This document shows, piece by piece, positions 17,727-25,249 of a stretch of DNA of 64,000 bases. The position numbers were made by a program, and so were the translations under genes. Source of the DNA: Nitrososphaerota archaeon (GTDB lineage Archaea > Thermoproteota > Nitrososphaeria > Nitrososphaerales > Nitrosopumilaceae); NCBI GenBank assembly GCA_016872055.1, contig VHBH01000002.1, forward strand, positions 1 through 64,000. The letters run 5' to 3'. Numbering within the stretch: the first letter of the stretch is position 1; each line of letters begins with the position of its first letter. The notes beneath the pieces are model-generated. The model made no database searches, was not told the origin of the DNA, and saw only the letters and a program-made list of their open reading frames with translations.

Positions 17727-18443
17727 ATGAGCGAATTCTCCAGCCAAGAAAAGTCTGGACTCTACAAGGCAATCTTCACAAGGCGAGACGTTAGATCCCA
17801 TTTTAACTCAAAACCAATTCCGGATGAGACACTAGCAAGAATTCTTAATGCAGCTCATCATGCACCATCTGTTGGATTCTCCCAACCGTGGAATTTTGTT
17901 TTGATTAGGAATAACACCACGAAACAAAAGGTCAAAGAATCATTTGAAGCTGAAAAATTCCGCTCATCAAATGATGTCAATGATCAAAAAAAGGAAAAAT
18001 ATCTCTTGCTAAAGCTGGAAGGAATTTTGGAATCTGACGTGAATCTGTGCATTACTTATGATCCAGCCAGATTCGGACCATTTGTGATTGGCAGGTCAAG
18101 CATCCCAGAAACGGGTATCTATAGTGTTTGCTGCGCGGTGCAGAATTTATGGCTTGCAGCCCGCTCAGAAGGAATCGGAGTTGGCTGGGTCAGTATTCTG
18201 TCCAATGAAACCCTAAAGCAAGCACTAAATCTGCCAGAGCATATTGTGCCTGTTGCGTATCTGTGCCTTGGACATGTGGAGGAATTTGCAGAAAAGCCTG
18301 ACTTGGAGAATGCAAAATGGCTTCCGCGTCTTGAGCTCAAGGACGTTGTCTATTTTGAAAAGTGGGGCCAAACATCAAGTGAACTATGGAACAAAATCAA
18401 CGAATTGATCAGAACAAATCTTGATTACGCTTTTATGAAGTAA
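17727..18443 (+). CDS. bluB: 5,6-dimethylbenzimidazole synthase (BluB)
   Basis: Flavin-destroying nitroreductase-fold enzyme that turns FMNH2 into the lower ligand of cobalamin. 238 residues. Diagnostic stretches are RRDVRSHF near residue 20, NAAHHAPSVGFSQPWNFVLI, YDPARFGPFVIGR and PETGIYSVCCAVQNLWLAARSEGIGVGWVSI, matching BluB rather than general nitroreductases. Consistent with cobalamin (not pseudocobalamin) synthesis; cobJ lies 10 kb away in the window. Confidence 0.92.
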   Translation: MSEFSSQEKSGLYKAIFTRRDVRSHFNSKPIPDETLARILNAAHHAPSVGFSQPWNFVLIRNNTTKQKVKESFEAEKFRSSNDVNDQKKEKYLLLKLEGILESDVNLCITYDPARFGPFVIGRSSIPETGIYSVCCAVQNLWLAARSEGIGVGWVSILSNETLKQALNLPEHIVPVAYLCLGHVEEFAEKPDLENAKWLPRLELKDVVYFEKWGQTSSELWNKINELIRTNLDYAFMK

Positions 18444-18461
18444 AACCCACAGTTTTGTTCT

Positions 18462-18555
18462 GGGCTTGTAGCGCAGAGCCAATTTTGGCGCGCAACATGG
18501 ATAGCGCAGTAGCCTCCTAAGTTACAGGTCGAGGGATCGAAGCCCTCCAAGCCCG
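18462..18555 (+). tRNA. tRNA-Arg (CCT) with D-loop intron
   Basis: Acceptor GGGCTTG/CAAGCCC, anticodon stem GTAGC/GTTAC (one G-T), loop CTCCTAA giving anticodon CCT, T-stem GAGGG/CCCTC with ATCGAAG loop, discriminator G, CCA not encoded. The D-arm is 19 bases too long; removing 18477-18495 restores GCGC-AGCATGGATA-GCGC with conserved G18G19. The mature tRNA would be 75 nt. Standard tRNA searches could mis-score this gene. Confidence 0.92.
18477..18495 (+). other. 19-nt tRNA intron at non-canonical position 15/16
   Basis: The intron folds as a bulge-helix-bulge-like element: GCGC 18471-18474 pairs with GCGC 18490-18493; bulge AGA 18475-18477; inner helix GCCA 18478-18481 with TGGC 18486-18489 and ATTT loop; bulge AAC 18494-18496. 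Cutting after the second base of each 3-base bulge, as archaeal splicing endonuclease does, releases exactly 18477-18495. The outer helix is weak, so this is a relaxed (hBH-type) motif. Confidence 0.85.
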
Positions 18556-18597
18556 CTTACCATTATTTTATCAAGTATTGCCAAACCTACTTTCTAA

Positions 18598-18605
18598 TTT
18601 AAATA
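18598..18605 (+). promoter_or_regulatory. TATA box of the flavoprotein gene
   Basis: TTTAAATA is centred about 27 bases before the ATG at 18628, the spacing expected of a leaderless archaeal transcript starting at or next to the start codon. Confidence 0.5.
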
Positions 18606-18627
18606 AAGAACAAAGAAACCTAACCTG

Positions 18628-19149
18628 ATGAAAATAGTTGTAATCTCTGGCAGCCCACGAAAACAAGCAGTAACTCAAGTAATGATGAAGTTTGTCCACG
18701 AATATACCAAGTCAAAAAACGCAGAAACAAAATTCATCAATTTGTCCGATGGTATGGTTGACTGTTACAAGGGCTACGACGTGACCTATTCTGATACAAC
18801 AACCCAAGCAGCAAAGGACATAATGGATGCAGACGTCTGGTTGATTGGCACGCCCATCTACAACTCATTTTTCAGCGCCGCACTCAAAAATCTCTTTGAG
18901 TATGTCAACTACAAATCTACTGCCGGAAAAACCGCAGGACTTGCAATTTTGGCCTCAGGCACAATAGGCTTTACAGACGTACAAACATTACTGACCCAAC
19001 TGATGTCATATTTCAAAGTCATAACAAACCCCAAGGTAGTATTCATGACCGTAGAACAAATTAAGGACGGAACAATCGAAGAGGCAAGCAAAGTCAAGCT
19101 CAGAGAGCTAGTTGATGAAACAATATTGCTTGCTTCTAGACCAAAGTAG
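18628..19149 (+). CDS. NADPH-dependent FMN reductase-like flavoprotein
   Basis: 173 residues, flavodoxin-like fold. VVISGSPRKQAVTQ at the N-terminus is the FMN phosphate loop, and IGTPIYNSFFSAALKNLFEYV the GxPxYxxxxxxxLK flavin-contact motif of the SsuE/ArsH/azoreductase family. Likely reduces FMN or small acceptors with NAD(P)H. Its 3' end overlaps the convergent secreted-protein gene by 14 bases. Confidence 0.85.
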   Translation: MKIVVISGSPRKQAVTQVMMKFVHEYTKSKNAETKFINLSDGMVDCYKGYDVTYSDTTTQAAKDIMDADVWLIGTPIYNSFFSAALKNLFEYVNYKSTAGKTAGLAILASGTIGFTDVQTLLTQLMSYFKVITNPKVVFMTVEQIKDGTIEEASKVKLRELVDETILLASRPK

Positions 19150-19555
19150 AAGTTGCAGGCAGGTACACTACCTTGAATATTTTGACGATATAGTTACCCT
19201 CATAGATCGCTGTAACCTTTGATCCACTGACATCTCTTACTCGGAACTTGTACTCATAAGAGCCGTCTTTCTTGACATCGGTCTGTGCAAAGTGGATTGG
19301 ATCGCCATTTTTAAAGATCTGAATTATCACTGGATACCCCTCAACTGGGTTTGTAATTTTTCCCTCAACAAATCCCCATGGAAGCTTGTTGTTTTTTGGA
19401 GCAGAAAACGGCACTTCTGTTTTTTCTAGTCCTATTGAGGAATTGATTGGTGTCAGGCTTGTTTCTGCAAATGCCGAGTTTACTGTTGTCATTACAGCTG
19501 CAAATGCAATTACTGCAATGATTGCCTTTACGAACATTAACGATTTTTTGCCCAA
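19136..19555 (-). CDS. secreted protein, unknown function
   Basis: 139 residues. A signal peptide (residues 8-29, ending NSAFA) precedes a small beta-rich domain with VEGKITNPVEGYPVIIQIFKNG and DGSYEYKFRVRD, resembling carboxypeptidase-regulatory or Ig-like extracellular modules common in thaumarchaeal surface proteins. The tail VVYLPATSTLV is hydrophobic. No enzymatic residues are recognisable. Confidence 0.7.
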   Translation of the reverse strand: MGKKSLMFVKAIIAVIAFAAVMTTVNSAFAETSLTPINSSIGLEKTEVPFSAPKNNKLPWGFVEGKITNPVEGYPVIIQIFKNGDPIHFAQTDVKKDGSYEYKFRVRDVSGSKVTAIYEGNYIVKIFKVVYLPATSTLV

Positions 19556-19579
19556 GTCAAATATTAAGATGACGTATCA

Positions 19580-19702
19580 ATGATACACATGGAACAGCTA
19601 AACGATGGTTGCACGTGCAAGTGCCATTTTGGCGGTGCAATTAGTTGTCCTGGATGCAAGAAAAATCATCGTGGAACTAAGTCTTGCTCTCACTGCAAGT
19701 GA
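19580..19702 (+). CDS. 40-residue cysteine-rich zinc protein
   Basis: Starts at the ATG at 19580 (or the ATG at 19589). Contains CTCKC, CPGC and CSHC, seven cysteines plus histidines in 40 residues, and ends HCK; it could bind one or two zinc ions. Too short for many gene finders. The similar density of Cys pairs in other small genes in this window supports it. Function unknown. Confidence 0.55.
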   Translation: MIHMEQLNDGCTCKCHFGGAISCPGCKKNHRGTKSCSHCK

Positions 19703-19908
19703 TTATTTTCTTTTTGCAATAGCTCCATTGAAATTTTGCAAGTACTACCTTTACCGCCTCTATTTGGACGATCGTCTATAAATTGGCAATTCCTGTCGCA
19801 TCATGTTATTTCATTGTCCTCGAGCTTTACCTCATCTTTGAGCTCGTTTAGCTCAGCGGTAAATGACTCAGAAATTGATTTAGCTCGACTACTGAGATGT
19901 TTGTTGTT
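19692..19908 (-). pseudogene. open frame interrupted by a single TGA
   Basis: Directly downstream of the stop of the 19909-20163 gene, the same frame stays open for about 71 codons apart from one TGA at 19801-19803. The first half reads SISESFTAELNELKDEVKLE (helical, charged), the second CDRNCQFIDDRPNRGGKGST, CKIS. No ATG, GTG or TTG precedes the first half. It looks like a decayed small gene or two small genes with odd starts. It overlaps the 40-residue Cys-rich gene by a few bases. Confidence 0.35.
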
Positions 19909-20163
19909 TTAGTCGACTTTTTTTTCCTCATGCGGATGGCTAAGGCCGTGTTCTACATGAGAATGCTCATGAACACCATACTTTTTAGTCCAGTCAACGC
20001 TTTTTTGCGCCAAATAGCAGACTACAACCAAAAACCAAGTGACTATGATAGAAACTAGGAGGAGTTGGTGCAGTATCGGAGGCATGTAAAAGTACATACC
20101 TGTCAGAAATACCGCGAAACAACTAGTAACTACTGTCGCTAGGTGGTTTCGCAGATAACCCAT
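19909..20163 (-). CDS. small membrane protein with His-rich tail
   Basis: 84 residues. Two membrane helices (about 9-27 and 31-53) are followed by a cytoplasmic or external tail VHEHSHVEHGLSHPHEE with six histidines and several acids, a plausible metal-binding (Zn, Cu or Ni) segment. Family unknown. The histidine spacing is not that of a known transporter. Confidence 0.65.
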   Translation of the reverse strand: MGYLRNHLATVVTSCFAVFLTGMYFYMPPILHQLLLVSIIVTWFLVVVCYLAQKSVDWTKKYGVHEHSHVEHGLSHPHEEKKVD

Positions 20164-20237
20164 GCACTAAGTCTAGAAAAGTCGAATATAATGTTAATGC
20201 AGAATCTCAAAATAATAAAAGAAAAGTTAAACGAATT

Positions 20238-20468
20238 TTATTCGTCTTTTTCTGATACGGTAATCTCTTGCGGGATTTCAGATTGTAAAATCTTTATTTT
20301 TGACAGAAGCTCATTTCTGAGATCGCGTGCAACCCTTCGCACAGTCGGTCTTGGAACGCCTAATTCTTCGACAACTTTGCTGTAAATGTCTTGCTTGTCT
20401 GTCAGCCCCTTCTCAAGGTAAGTATTGATTGCTGCTTTGATAACGGTGCTTTGATTTGTGCGATTCAC
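20238..20468 (-). CDS. winged-helix-type DNA-binding protein
   Basis: 76 residues with a helix-turn-helix over about 22-52 (DKQDIYSKVVEELGVPRPTVRRVARDL), the recognition helix being PRPTVRRVARDL, followed by a charged helix and an acidic tail. Likely a small transcription regulator or chromatin-associated factor of the thaumarchaeal type; targets unknown. It is divergent from the cyclophilin gene across 237 bases. Confidence 0.7.
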   Translation of the reverse strand: MNRTNQSTVIKAAINTYLEKGLTDKQDIYSKVVEELGVPRPTVRRVARDLRNELLSKIKILQSEIPQEITVSEKDE

Positions 20469-20705
20469 AAATTGTAATTTTTCCCGATCTATATAAGACT
20501 ATAACTTTTCTTGGAAAAAAATCTAAGTTTTCTTGAGCTGGAAAAAATTATTATAATATGAAAATCGTAATGATTGCCGGAGCACTGCAAAACGATTTTC
20601 GATTCGGACAAAAATTCAAAAATTAAAAATTGTAATTTTTACAAAACACTTTCAAAATAATTCAACAGTAAGACTCTTATGCTCAGGGGATGAATCGTCG
20701 TATAA
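20469..20705. promoter_or_regulatory. divergent intergenic region, AT-rich
   Basis: The 237-base gap between the HTH gene and cyclophilin is AT-rich, with TATA-like ATATAAG near 20490 on the HTH side and runs of AAAATT. I see no further gene, RNA or strong repeat in it. Confidence 0.4.
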
Positions 20706-21185
20706 TTGACCCAGGCAACAATCGAAACCAAGTTTGGAAAAATTGTATTTAAATTGCTGCCGGAACTTGCACCAGAACACGTTCGAAACTTTGTAAAGCT
20801 TGCCCAGTCAGGATTTTTCGATGGCACTTTGTTCCACAGGGTGATTCCTGGGTTTATGATTCAGGGCGGAGACCCAAACACTAAGACCGCAGACAAGTCC
20901 AGGTGGGGTCAAGGCGGCCCAGGCTATACAATCAAGGCGGAATTCAACACTAGATCACACTTGAGGGGTATAGTATCGATGGCAAGAGCAATGGATCCAA
21001 ACAGCGCAGGCTCGCAGTTCTTTATTGTAACTTCAGACAGCACATTTTTGGACAGACAATACACCGTCTTCGGCGAGGTCCTAGAGGGAATGCCAATCGC
21101 CGATCAAATTGTTTCCCAGCAAAGGGATAGAAACGACTGCCCACTCCAAGAAGTACGAATGACCAAGGTTACAATCTCTGAATAA
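20706..21185 (+). CDS. cyclophilin-type peptidyl-prolyl isomerase
   Basis: Proline isomerase of 159 residues from a TTG start. FHRVIPGFMIQGGDP near residue 40 contains the catalytic Arg, and SMARAMDPNSAGSQFFIVT and FGEVLEGM are family signatures. No signal peptide, so cytoplasmic. The following secreted-protein gene starts two bases after its stop, suggesting cotranscription. Confidence 0.94.
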   Translation: MTQATIETKFGKIVFKLLPELAPEHVRNFVKLAQSGFFDGTLFHRVIPGFMIQGGDPNTKTADKSRWGQGGPGYTIKAEFNTRSHLRGIVSMARAMDPNSAGSQFFIVTSDSTFLDRQYTVFGEVLEGMPIADQIVSQQRDRNDCPLQEVRMTKVTISE

Positions 21186-21187
21186 AC

Positions 21188-22075
21188 ATGAAAGCAATTC
21201 TTGCAATATTGTTGATATCTACCATATTTTCATATTCGGCATTTGCGCAAGAAATCAAAATCGGCGAGCCGGCAGACCAGCGGGTCTCCATTAGAATCTC
21301 AGAAAATGGTGACGTGCACGTAACTCATGAAGTCAAAAAACCAGACAGTCCAAAGCAAGTCGAGTTTCTATCGCCTGACTATACCAATTTTACCATAATT
21401 GATGATGAAGGAGAAGAGCCAATGTATGCAGAGGTCAGTGACAAAAATCCGGGAATTCTCCTGTTCCCATCAGGTGAAGACATCACAATCGAATATGACA
21501 TTGAGGGAGTCATACAAGAAAAGAATGGTCTGTGGACGTGGGACTATGTCTATTTGGCAGAAACCGCATTCTATTTGCCACAAGGAGTGGATTTGTTTTA
21601 TGTAAATGAAAATCTAATCAGACTGGGAGACCAAAAGGGATTGCTCTGCCATGGATGCCAAATGAAGCTGGAATACGAACTAGAGCCAACCATTATAACA
21701 AAACAAGTAACATGGGATGGCCAAACATTCGATGTTAAAATTATAACCCAGACAGAAATTTCCAAAATAACTCTGGATCAACCAAACAAGATTCTAAGCT
21801 TTGATGTAAACGAGCCCAACTATCCCATCACACTGATAATTCCCCAAGACTTGTTATGGAACCCATACGAAGTGTCACTCAACGACAAATTAATACAAAA
21901 ACAAGAGCGAATAACCCAAGACGGTAATGTTTGGCTACATCTCTATCCGCATGAAGTAGGAACAATAACAATTCTAGGAGTATCGGTTGTGCCGGAATTT
22001 CCGCTAGCCACAGTTTTGGTGTTGAGTGCAGCAATGGTTGCCGTGGTTTATTCCACCAGATTCAGTCGCCACTAG
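21188..22075 (+). CDS. secreted protein with PEF-like C-terminal anchor
   Basis: 295 residues. Signal peptide at 1-20 ending SAFA, an extracellular beta-rich body, then VPEFPLATVLVLSAAMVAVVYSTRFSRH: a PEF tripeptide, a hydrophobic helix and a basic end. That layout resembles PEF/PGF-CTERM sorting signals processed by archaeosortases. A CHGC pair near residue 155 could be a disulfide. Probably surface-bound; function unknown. Confidence 0.72.
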   Translation: MKAILAILLISTIFSYSAFAQEIKIGEPADQRVSIRISENGDVHVTHEVKKPDSPKQVEFLSPDYTNFTIIDDEGEEPMYAEVSDKNPGILLFPSGEDITIEYDIEGVIQEKNGLWTWDYVYLAETAFYLPQGVDLFYVNENLIRLGDQKGLLCHGCQMKLEYELEPTIITKQVTWDGQTFDVKIITQTEISKITLDQPNKILSFDVNEPNYPITLIIPQDLLWNPYEVSLNDKLIQKQERITQDGNVWLHLYPHEVGTITILGVSVVPEFPLATVLVLSAAMVAVVYSTRFSRH

Positions 22076-22220
22076 AGCCGCAAGAGCAAAATCCATACTC
22101 ATCTATTCTAACATTGCACACGGGGCACTTTTCCCCATAGTCTACTTCCCATGGCTCCTTTCCAAACAATTTGTAGTGATCGTCGATTTCCAGCGGTATG
22201 ATCCTTTTTTTGACCAACAA
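22062..22220 (-). CDS. 52-residue zinc-ribbon protein
   Basis: Reads from a TTG at 22220 (TTG TTG GTC) to a TGA at 22062. The middle has IDDHYKLFGKEPWEVDYGEK, then CPVC and CSC near the C-terminus, a plausible four-cysteine zinc site. It overlaps the 3' end of the secreted-protein gene by 14 bases. The biased, protein-like composition argues that it is real. Confidence 0.6.
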   Translation of the reverse strand: MLVKKRIIPLEIDDHYKLFGKEPWEVDYGEKCPVCNVRIDEYGFCSCGSSGD

Positions 22221-22289
22221 ATTTTATGGTGCATTTTGGTATAAATATGTGAGTCAGAATTATTAACGCAAATCATTCTGTACCAAACG

Positions 22290-22478
22290 ATGAAGTGCGA
22301 CTGTGGGTGCCACTGTATCAAATGTAAGAGTCCATTCTTGGAATCATTTCAGGTGGGGAAAAAAGAATCCGACGGATATTTTGACATGCACCATACTTGT
22401 CTTCAATGCAATACGCACTTTGATCACCTAGATGGAACTATCTTCCAGAAATGCGATATCTGTAAGTATTCTAGTTGA
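22290..22478 (+). CDS. 62-residue Cys/His-rich zinc protein
   Basis: Contains CDCGCHCIKC, HHTCLQC, HFDH and CDIC: ten cysteines and six histidines in 62 residues, consistent with two or more zinc sites of the double-zinc-ribbon kind. No family recognised. Convergent with 22471-22953, overlapping by 8 bases. Confidence 0.65.
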   Translation: MKCDCGCHCIKCKSPFLESFQVGKKESDGYFDMHHTCLQCNTHFDHLDGTIFQKCDICKYSS

Positions 22479-22953
22479 GCAGTATCTTGTGGTAAAAGGT
22501 CTTTTTCTGCTCAGAGCTCTTTTCCAGCTCCTTGTTAAACGCCATCTTTGCTAATATCTTGGATACTGCAAGCGGGCTTACAATCATTCCGTGCTGGAGA
22601 AGCTGCTCTACGGTCTCCGATACTGTTCGTGGCTTTGCGAAAAATCCATCCATCTCCAACCCTTCAATTTTGCTTGGCAGCTCTTCTGGAGAGATTTGCC
22701 TTGGCGCGGTAAACTCTGATTCGTGTACTTCGGCGTCCTTGAGCATCTTAAGATAGCTCAAGTTTGATTCGTATGTTGTGGCAATGTCTTGGACTTCCAG
22801 TCTTGGCTCTTTAGTTTTTATTTTTGCCGAGTTTTCCTGCAGTCGAAACGCCAAGTCAGCAATTACCTTGGATACAGTGTCGTTATCGATGTAAAAGTCC
22901 CGCGAGTCAATCTCTACTTCATTTACGCCGAACCTTAGCCTTATCTTTGCCAT
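22471..22953 (-). CDS. conserved-looking protein, unknown function
   Basis: 160 residues. An N-terminal beta segment (MAKIRLRFGVNEVEIDSRDFYI) is followed by helices and a proline-rich linker (PRQISPEELPSKIEG), then a helical C-terminal part with LLQHGMIVSPLAVSKILAKMAF. No signal peptide or catalytic motif. Coding character is clear but I recognise no family. Confidence 0.65.
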   Translation of the reverse strand: MAKIRLRFGVNEVEIDSRDFYIDNDTVSKVIADLAFRLQENSAKIKTKEPRLEVQDIATTYESNLSYLKMLKDAEVHESEFTAPRQISPEELPSKIEGLEMDGFFAKPRTVSETVEQLLQHGMIVSPLAVSKILAKMAFNKELEKSSEQKKTFYHKILLN

Positions 22954-23087
22954 TATACTAAAAGTGATGCGGAATTTGATTTATCTTGCAAGCTTAAATG
23001 AACTCAAAGGGTGGATCAAAACTTTTACACACCAAATGATGATCTTTTTGCCTCCTTTGCACAAAAGCCAATTTCAGAGTATTTGGC

Positions 23088-23531
23088 ATGGCAAAAAAGG
23101 CAGCAGCCACTATCATAATAATGGTGAGCCTGATGGTATTTGGCTATACTCAGTACGCGTCTGCCTCGCAAATCAATGCCAAGATAATCGAAAGCAAGCT
23201 ATTGGAAAAATCAGACAAGGGCTCACTATACAATTTTCAGCTGGAGTTTAACAATCCATCATTGCTATTTCTGACTGCAGGGAAAACCGAATTTACAATA
23301 ATCGCAAACGACAAGACAATTGGGACAGGTGAGCTGGATCCATTTGCATTGCCGGCACTGGGTTCCGCAACAACTAGCGGAGTCTGGCTTAAAGACCAGA
23401 TAGCATCGGAAAACTCGCAGATAAAGATCTCCGGTGTTACAAAATACCAGCTATTGTTTGCGTCAATAGATGTGCCATTTACGTATTACCCAACACATGA
23501 CCAGACTAGGGAATTTATAGCAGACGCATAA
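23088..23531 (+). CDS. secreted LEA-like beta-sandwich protein
   Basis: 147 residues with a signal peptide or anchor at 6-27 (AATIIIMVSLMVFGYTQYASA), then YNFQLEFNNPSLLFLTAGKTEFTIIANDKTIGTGE, an arrangement close to LEA14/WHy domains (here a divergent member). Likely extracellular. Compare the gene at 17088-17582. The PfkB kinase gene follows by 11 bases. Confidence 0.65.
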   Translation: MAKKAAATIIIMVSLMVFGYTQYASASQINAKIIESKLLEKSDKGSLYNFQLEFNNPSLLFLTAGKTEFTIIANDKTIGTGELDPFALPALGSATTSGVWLKDQIASENSQIKISGVTKYQLLFASIDVPFTYYPTHDQTREFIADA

Positions 23532-23542
23532 TTTTTCAAACA

Positions 23543-24436
23543 ATGCTTACTGTTTTTGGCTCTACTGCCCTGGACACAATTCGTACGCCAAACAAAATAC
23601 TTAAGGATGTACTTGGAGGAGCTGCGACATTTGCGGGAGTCTCTGCCAGCTTTTTTGTAGAGACTGGTCTAATAGCGGTGGTTGGAACCGACTTTCCAAA
23701 AAAATATCACAATATTCTAAAAAAACATCTGGATTTGGAAGGACTCGCAATACACAAAGGCAAAACATTTCGTTATGACGGCAGCTACGACAAGACTCTT
23801 TCCACTAGAACCACGAATAAGACAGAGCTCAATGTTTTGGGATCATTTCAGCCAGTGGTGCCTGAAAAATACAGAAAATCTCAGTTTGTGTATTTGGCAA
23901 ACAACGACCCAGACCAGAACACGAAAATCATCCGCGAATTTGACAATGTGAAATTTTCCATGTGCGATACTATAGAATTTTGGATAAACTCCAAGCGAAA
24001 TTCTGTAATCAAGATGATTGGCTCAGTCGACACTGTCGTTATCAATGACGAAGAGGCAAAACTGCTTACCAAAGAGCACAATCTCATAAAATGCGCAAAA
24101 AAAATGATGGACTGGGGCGCAAAATACGTGATTATAAAAAAAGGAGAGCACGGCTCGCTTCTATTTTTTGATGATGTAATATTTCCTTCAGTTGCGTTTT
24201 CCCTGGAAGACATTGTGGACCCGACTGGCGCAGGCGACTCTTTTGCGGGCGCAATGATTGGATACCTAGCAAGCAAAAACTCTACCAAAATTTCTGAAAT
24301 CAAAAAGGCAGTAATATATGGAAATGTAATGGGCTCTTTTGCCGTAGAAAAGTATGGCCTTGACGGATTAACCAGCATAACCAAGGACATGATCCAAAGA
24401 AGAATAAAAAAATACCAATCAATGATCGATTTCTGA
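23543..24436 (+). CDS. PfkB-family sugar/nucleoside kinase
   Basis: Ribokinase-fold kinase of 297 residues. GGAATFAGVSASFF near residue 26 is the substrate-side motif, and DPTGAGDSFAGAMIGYLA near 225 the PfkB signature 2 with the catalytic Asp. Substrate could be ribose, adenosine or another sugar; the sequence does not decide. Confidence 0.86.
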   Translation: MLTVFGSTALDTIRTPNKILKDVLGGAATFAGVSASFFVETGLIAVVGTDFPKKYHNILKKHLDLEGLAIHKGKTFRYDGSYDKTLSTRTTNKTELNVLGSFQPVVPEKYRKSQFVYLANNDPDQNTKIIREFDNVKFSMCDTIEFWINSKRNSVIKMIGSVDTVVINDEEAKLLTKEHNLIKCAKKMMDWGAKYVIIKKGEHGSLLFFDDVIFPSVAFSLEDIVDPTGAGDSFAGAMIGYLASKNSTKISEIKKAVIYGNVMGSFAVEKYGLDGLTSITKDMIQRRIKKYQSMIDF

Positions 24437-24455
24437 AAGGTTATCTAGCAGATCT

Positions 24456-24800
24456 ATGCGTAAAGTTTTGATGGACAGACTAGATGAGATATTTGTAATG
24501 CAAAAGGGACTAACCAAGATGATGAACCTGGATAGATATCCAAAGGACTCGGAAGGTCGCATATCTGCGCTAACCACCGCCATAATACATGAAGCAGTGG
24601 AACTACAACGCTTAACAAACTGGAAGTGGTGGAAAAAACCAACTCCGTTTAGTATGGATGATGCAAAAGAGGAGCTAATCGACATTTGGCATTTTGTGGT
24701 GCAGGCATCACTGGAGCTAAACCTCACGCCAGACGATATTGTAGCAGAATATAGAAAGAAAAACGAGATTAACCGAAACAGGCAGAAAAACGGCTACTAG
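24456..24800 (+). CDS. dUTPase/MazG-like all-alpha NTP pyrophosphatase
   Basis: 114 residues, all helical. HEAVELQRLTNWKWWKKP and AKEELIDIWHFVVQ carry the ExxE and ExxD metal-binding motifs of the dimeric dUTPase/MazG superfamily; the tryptophan-rich NWKWWKK after helix 2 is typical of the dUTPase branch. Likely removes dUTP or other unwanted nucleotides. Its stop overlaps the convergent MtrA-like gene by 4 bases. Confidence 0.8.
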   Translation: MRKVLMDRLDEIFVMQKGLTKMMNLDRYPKDSEGRISALTTAIIHEAVELQRLTNWKWWKKPTPFSMDDAKEELIDIWHFVVQASLELNLTPDDIVAEYRKKNEINRNRQKNGY

Positions 24801-25249
24801 ACTATAATCTGTTCCAGCTTGGTCTTGCCAATCAGATCAACTAACTTTATTCTTTGAAAATTTATAATTTCATTTTTTGATACTCTCAATACTGGATCAG
24901 GGGAGACTGAATTTATTATTCGGTTGGAATCATCTACCCCGTATTTGTGCAGGCAAAACAATGCGTGGCCTGTCTTGTGGCCTGATACTTCATTTCCACA
25001 AACAATGATTGTATGCAGGTTTGGATTCTGATTTACATATTTTACCAGCTCATCAATTCCCCTGTTCTCTGAGAAAAGTCTTGCAGCAATTGCGATTTTG
25101 TCCATAATCTGGGACTGGGATATTTCTTTTAGCAGTTCTATACTGGATAATGTGCATATTGCAATGCCGATTGATTTTCCGATGAATTTCTCCTCTGGAA
25201 TAGGAAAAGCAACCTTGCAAATTTCGCCTGCAATTTGGCCCAGATTCAT
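24797..25249 (-). CDS. soluble MtrA-like corrinoid-binding protein
   Basis: 150 residues matching the cytoplasmic domain of subunit A of tetrahydromethanopterin S-methyltransferase: IIVCGNEVSGHKTGHALFCLHKYGVDD around residues 81-107 aligns with the GKEVKGH-type segment of MtrA, and EIINFQRIKLVDLIGKTKLEQI matches its end. His91 is the likely cobalt ligand by alignment. The C-terminal membrane anchor of methanogen MtrA is absent, so the protein should be soluble. No other mtr gene is in the window. The gene starts inside the end of the upstream DegT aminotransferase gene, so they are probably translated together. Function in a non-methanogen is unknown. Confidence 0.85.
   Translation of the reverse strand: MNLGQIAGEICKVAFPIPEEKFIGKSIGIAICTLSSIELLKEISQSQIMDKIAIAARLFSENRGIDELVKYVNQNPNLHTIIVCGNEVSGHKTGHALFCLHKYGVDDSNRIINSVSPDPVLRVSKNEIINFQRIKLVDLIGKTKLEQIIV

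Noticed and set aside
19801-19803. In-frame TGA read as selenocysteine
   Set aside because: No SECIS-like structure or selenoprotein family match; thaumarchaea are not known to use selenocysteine.
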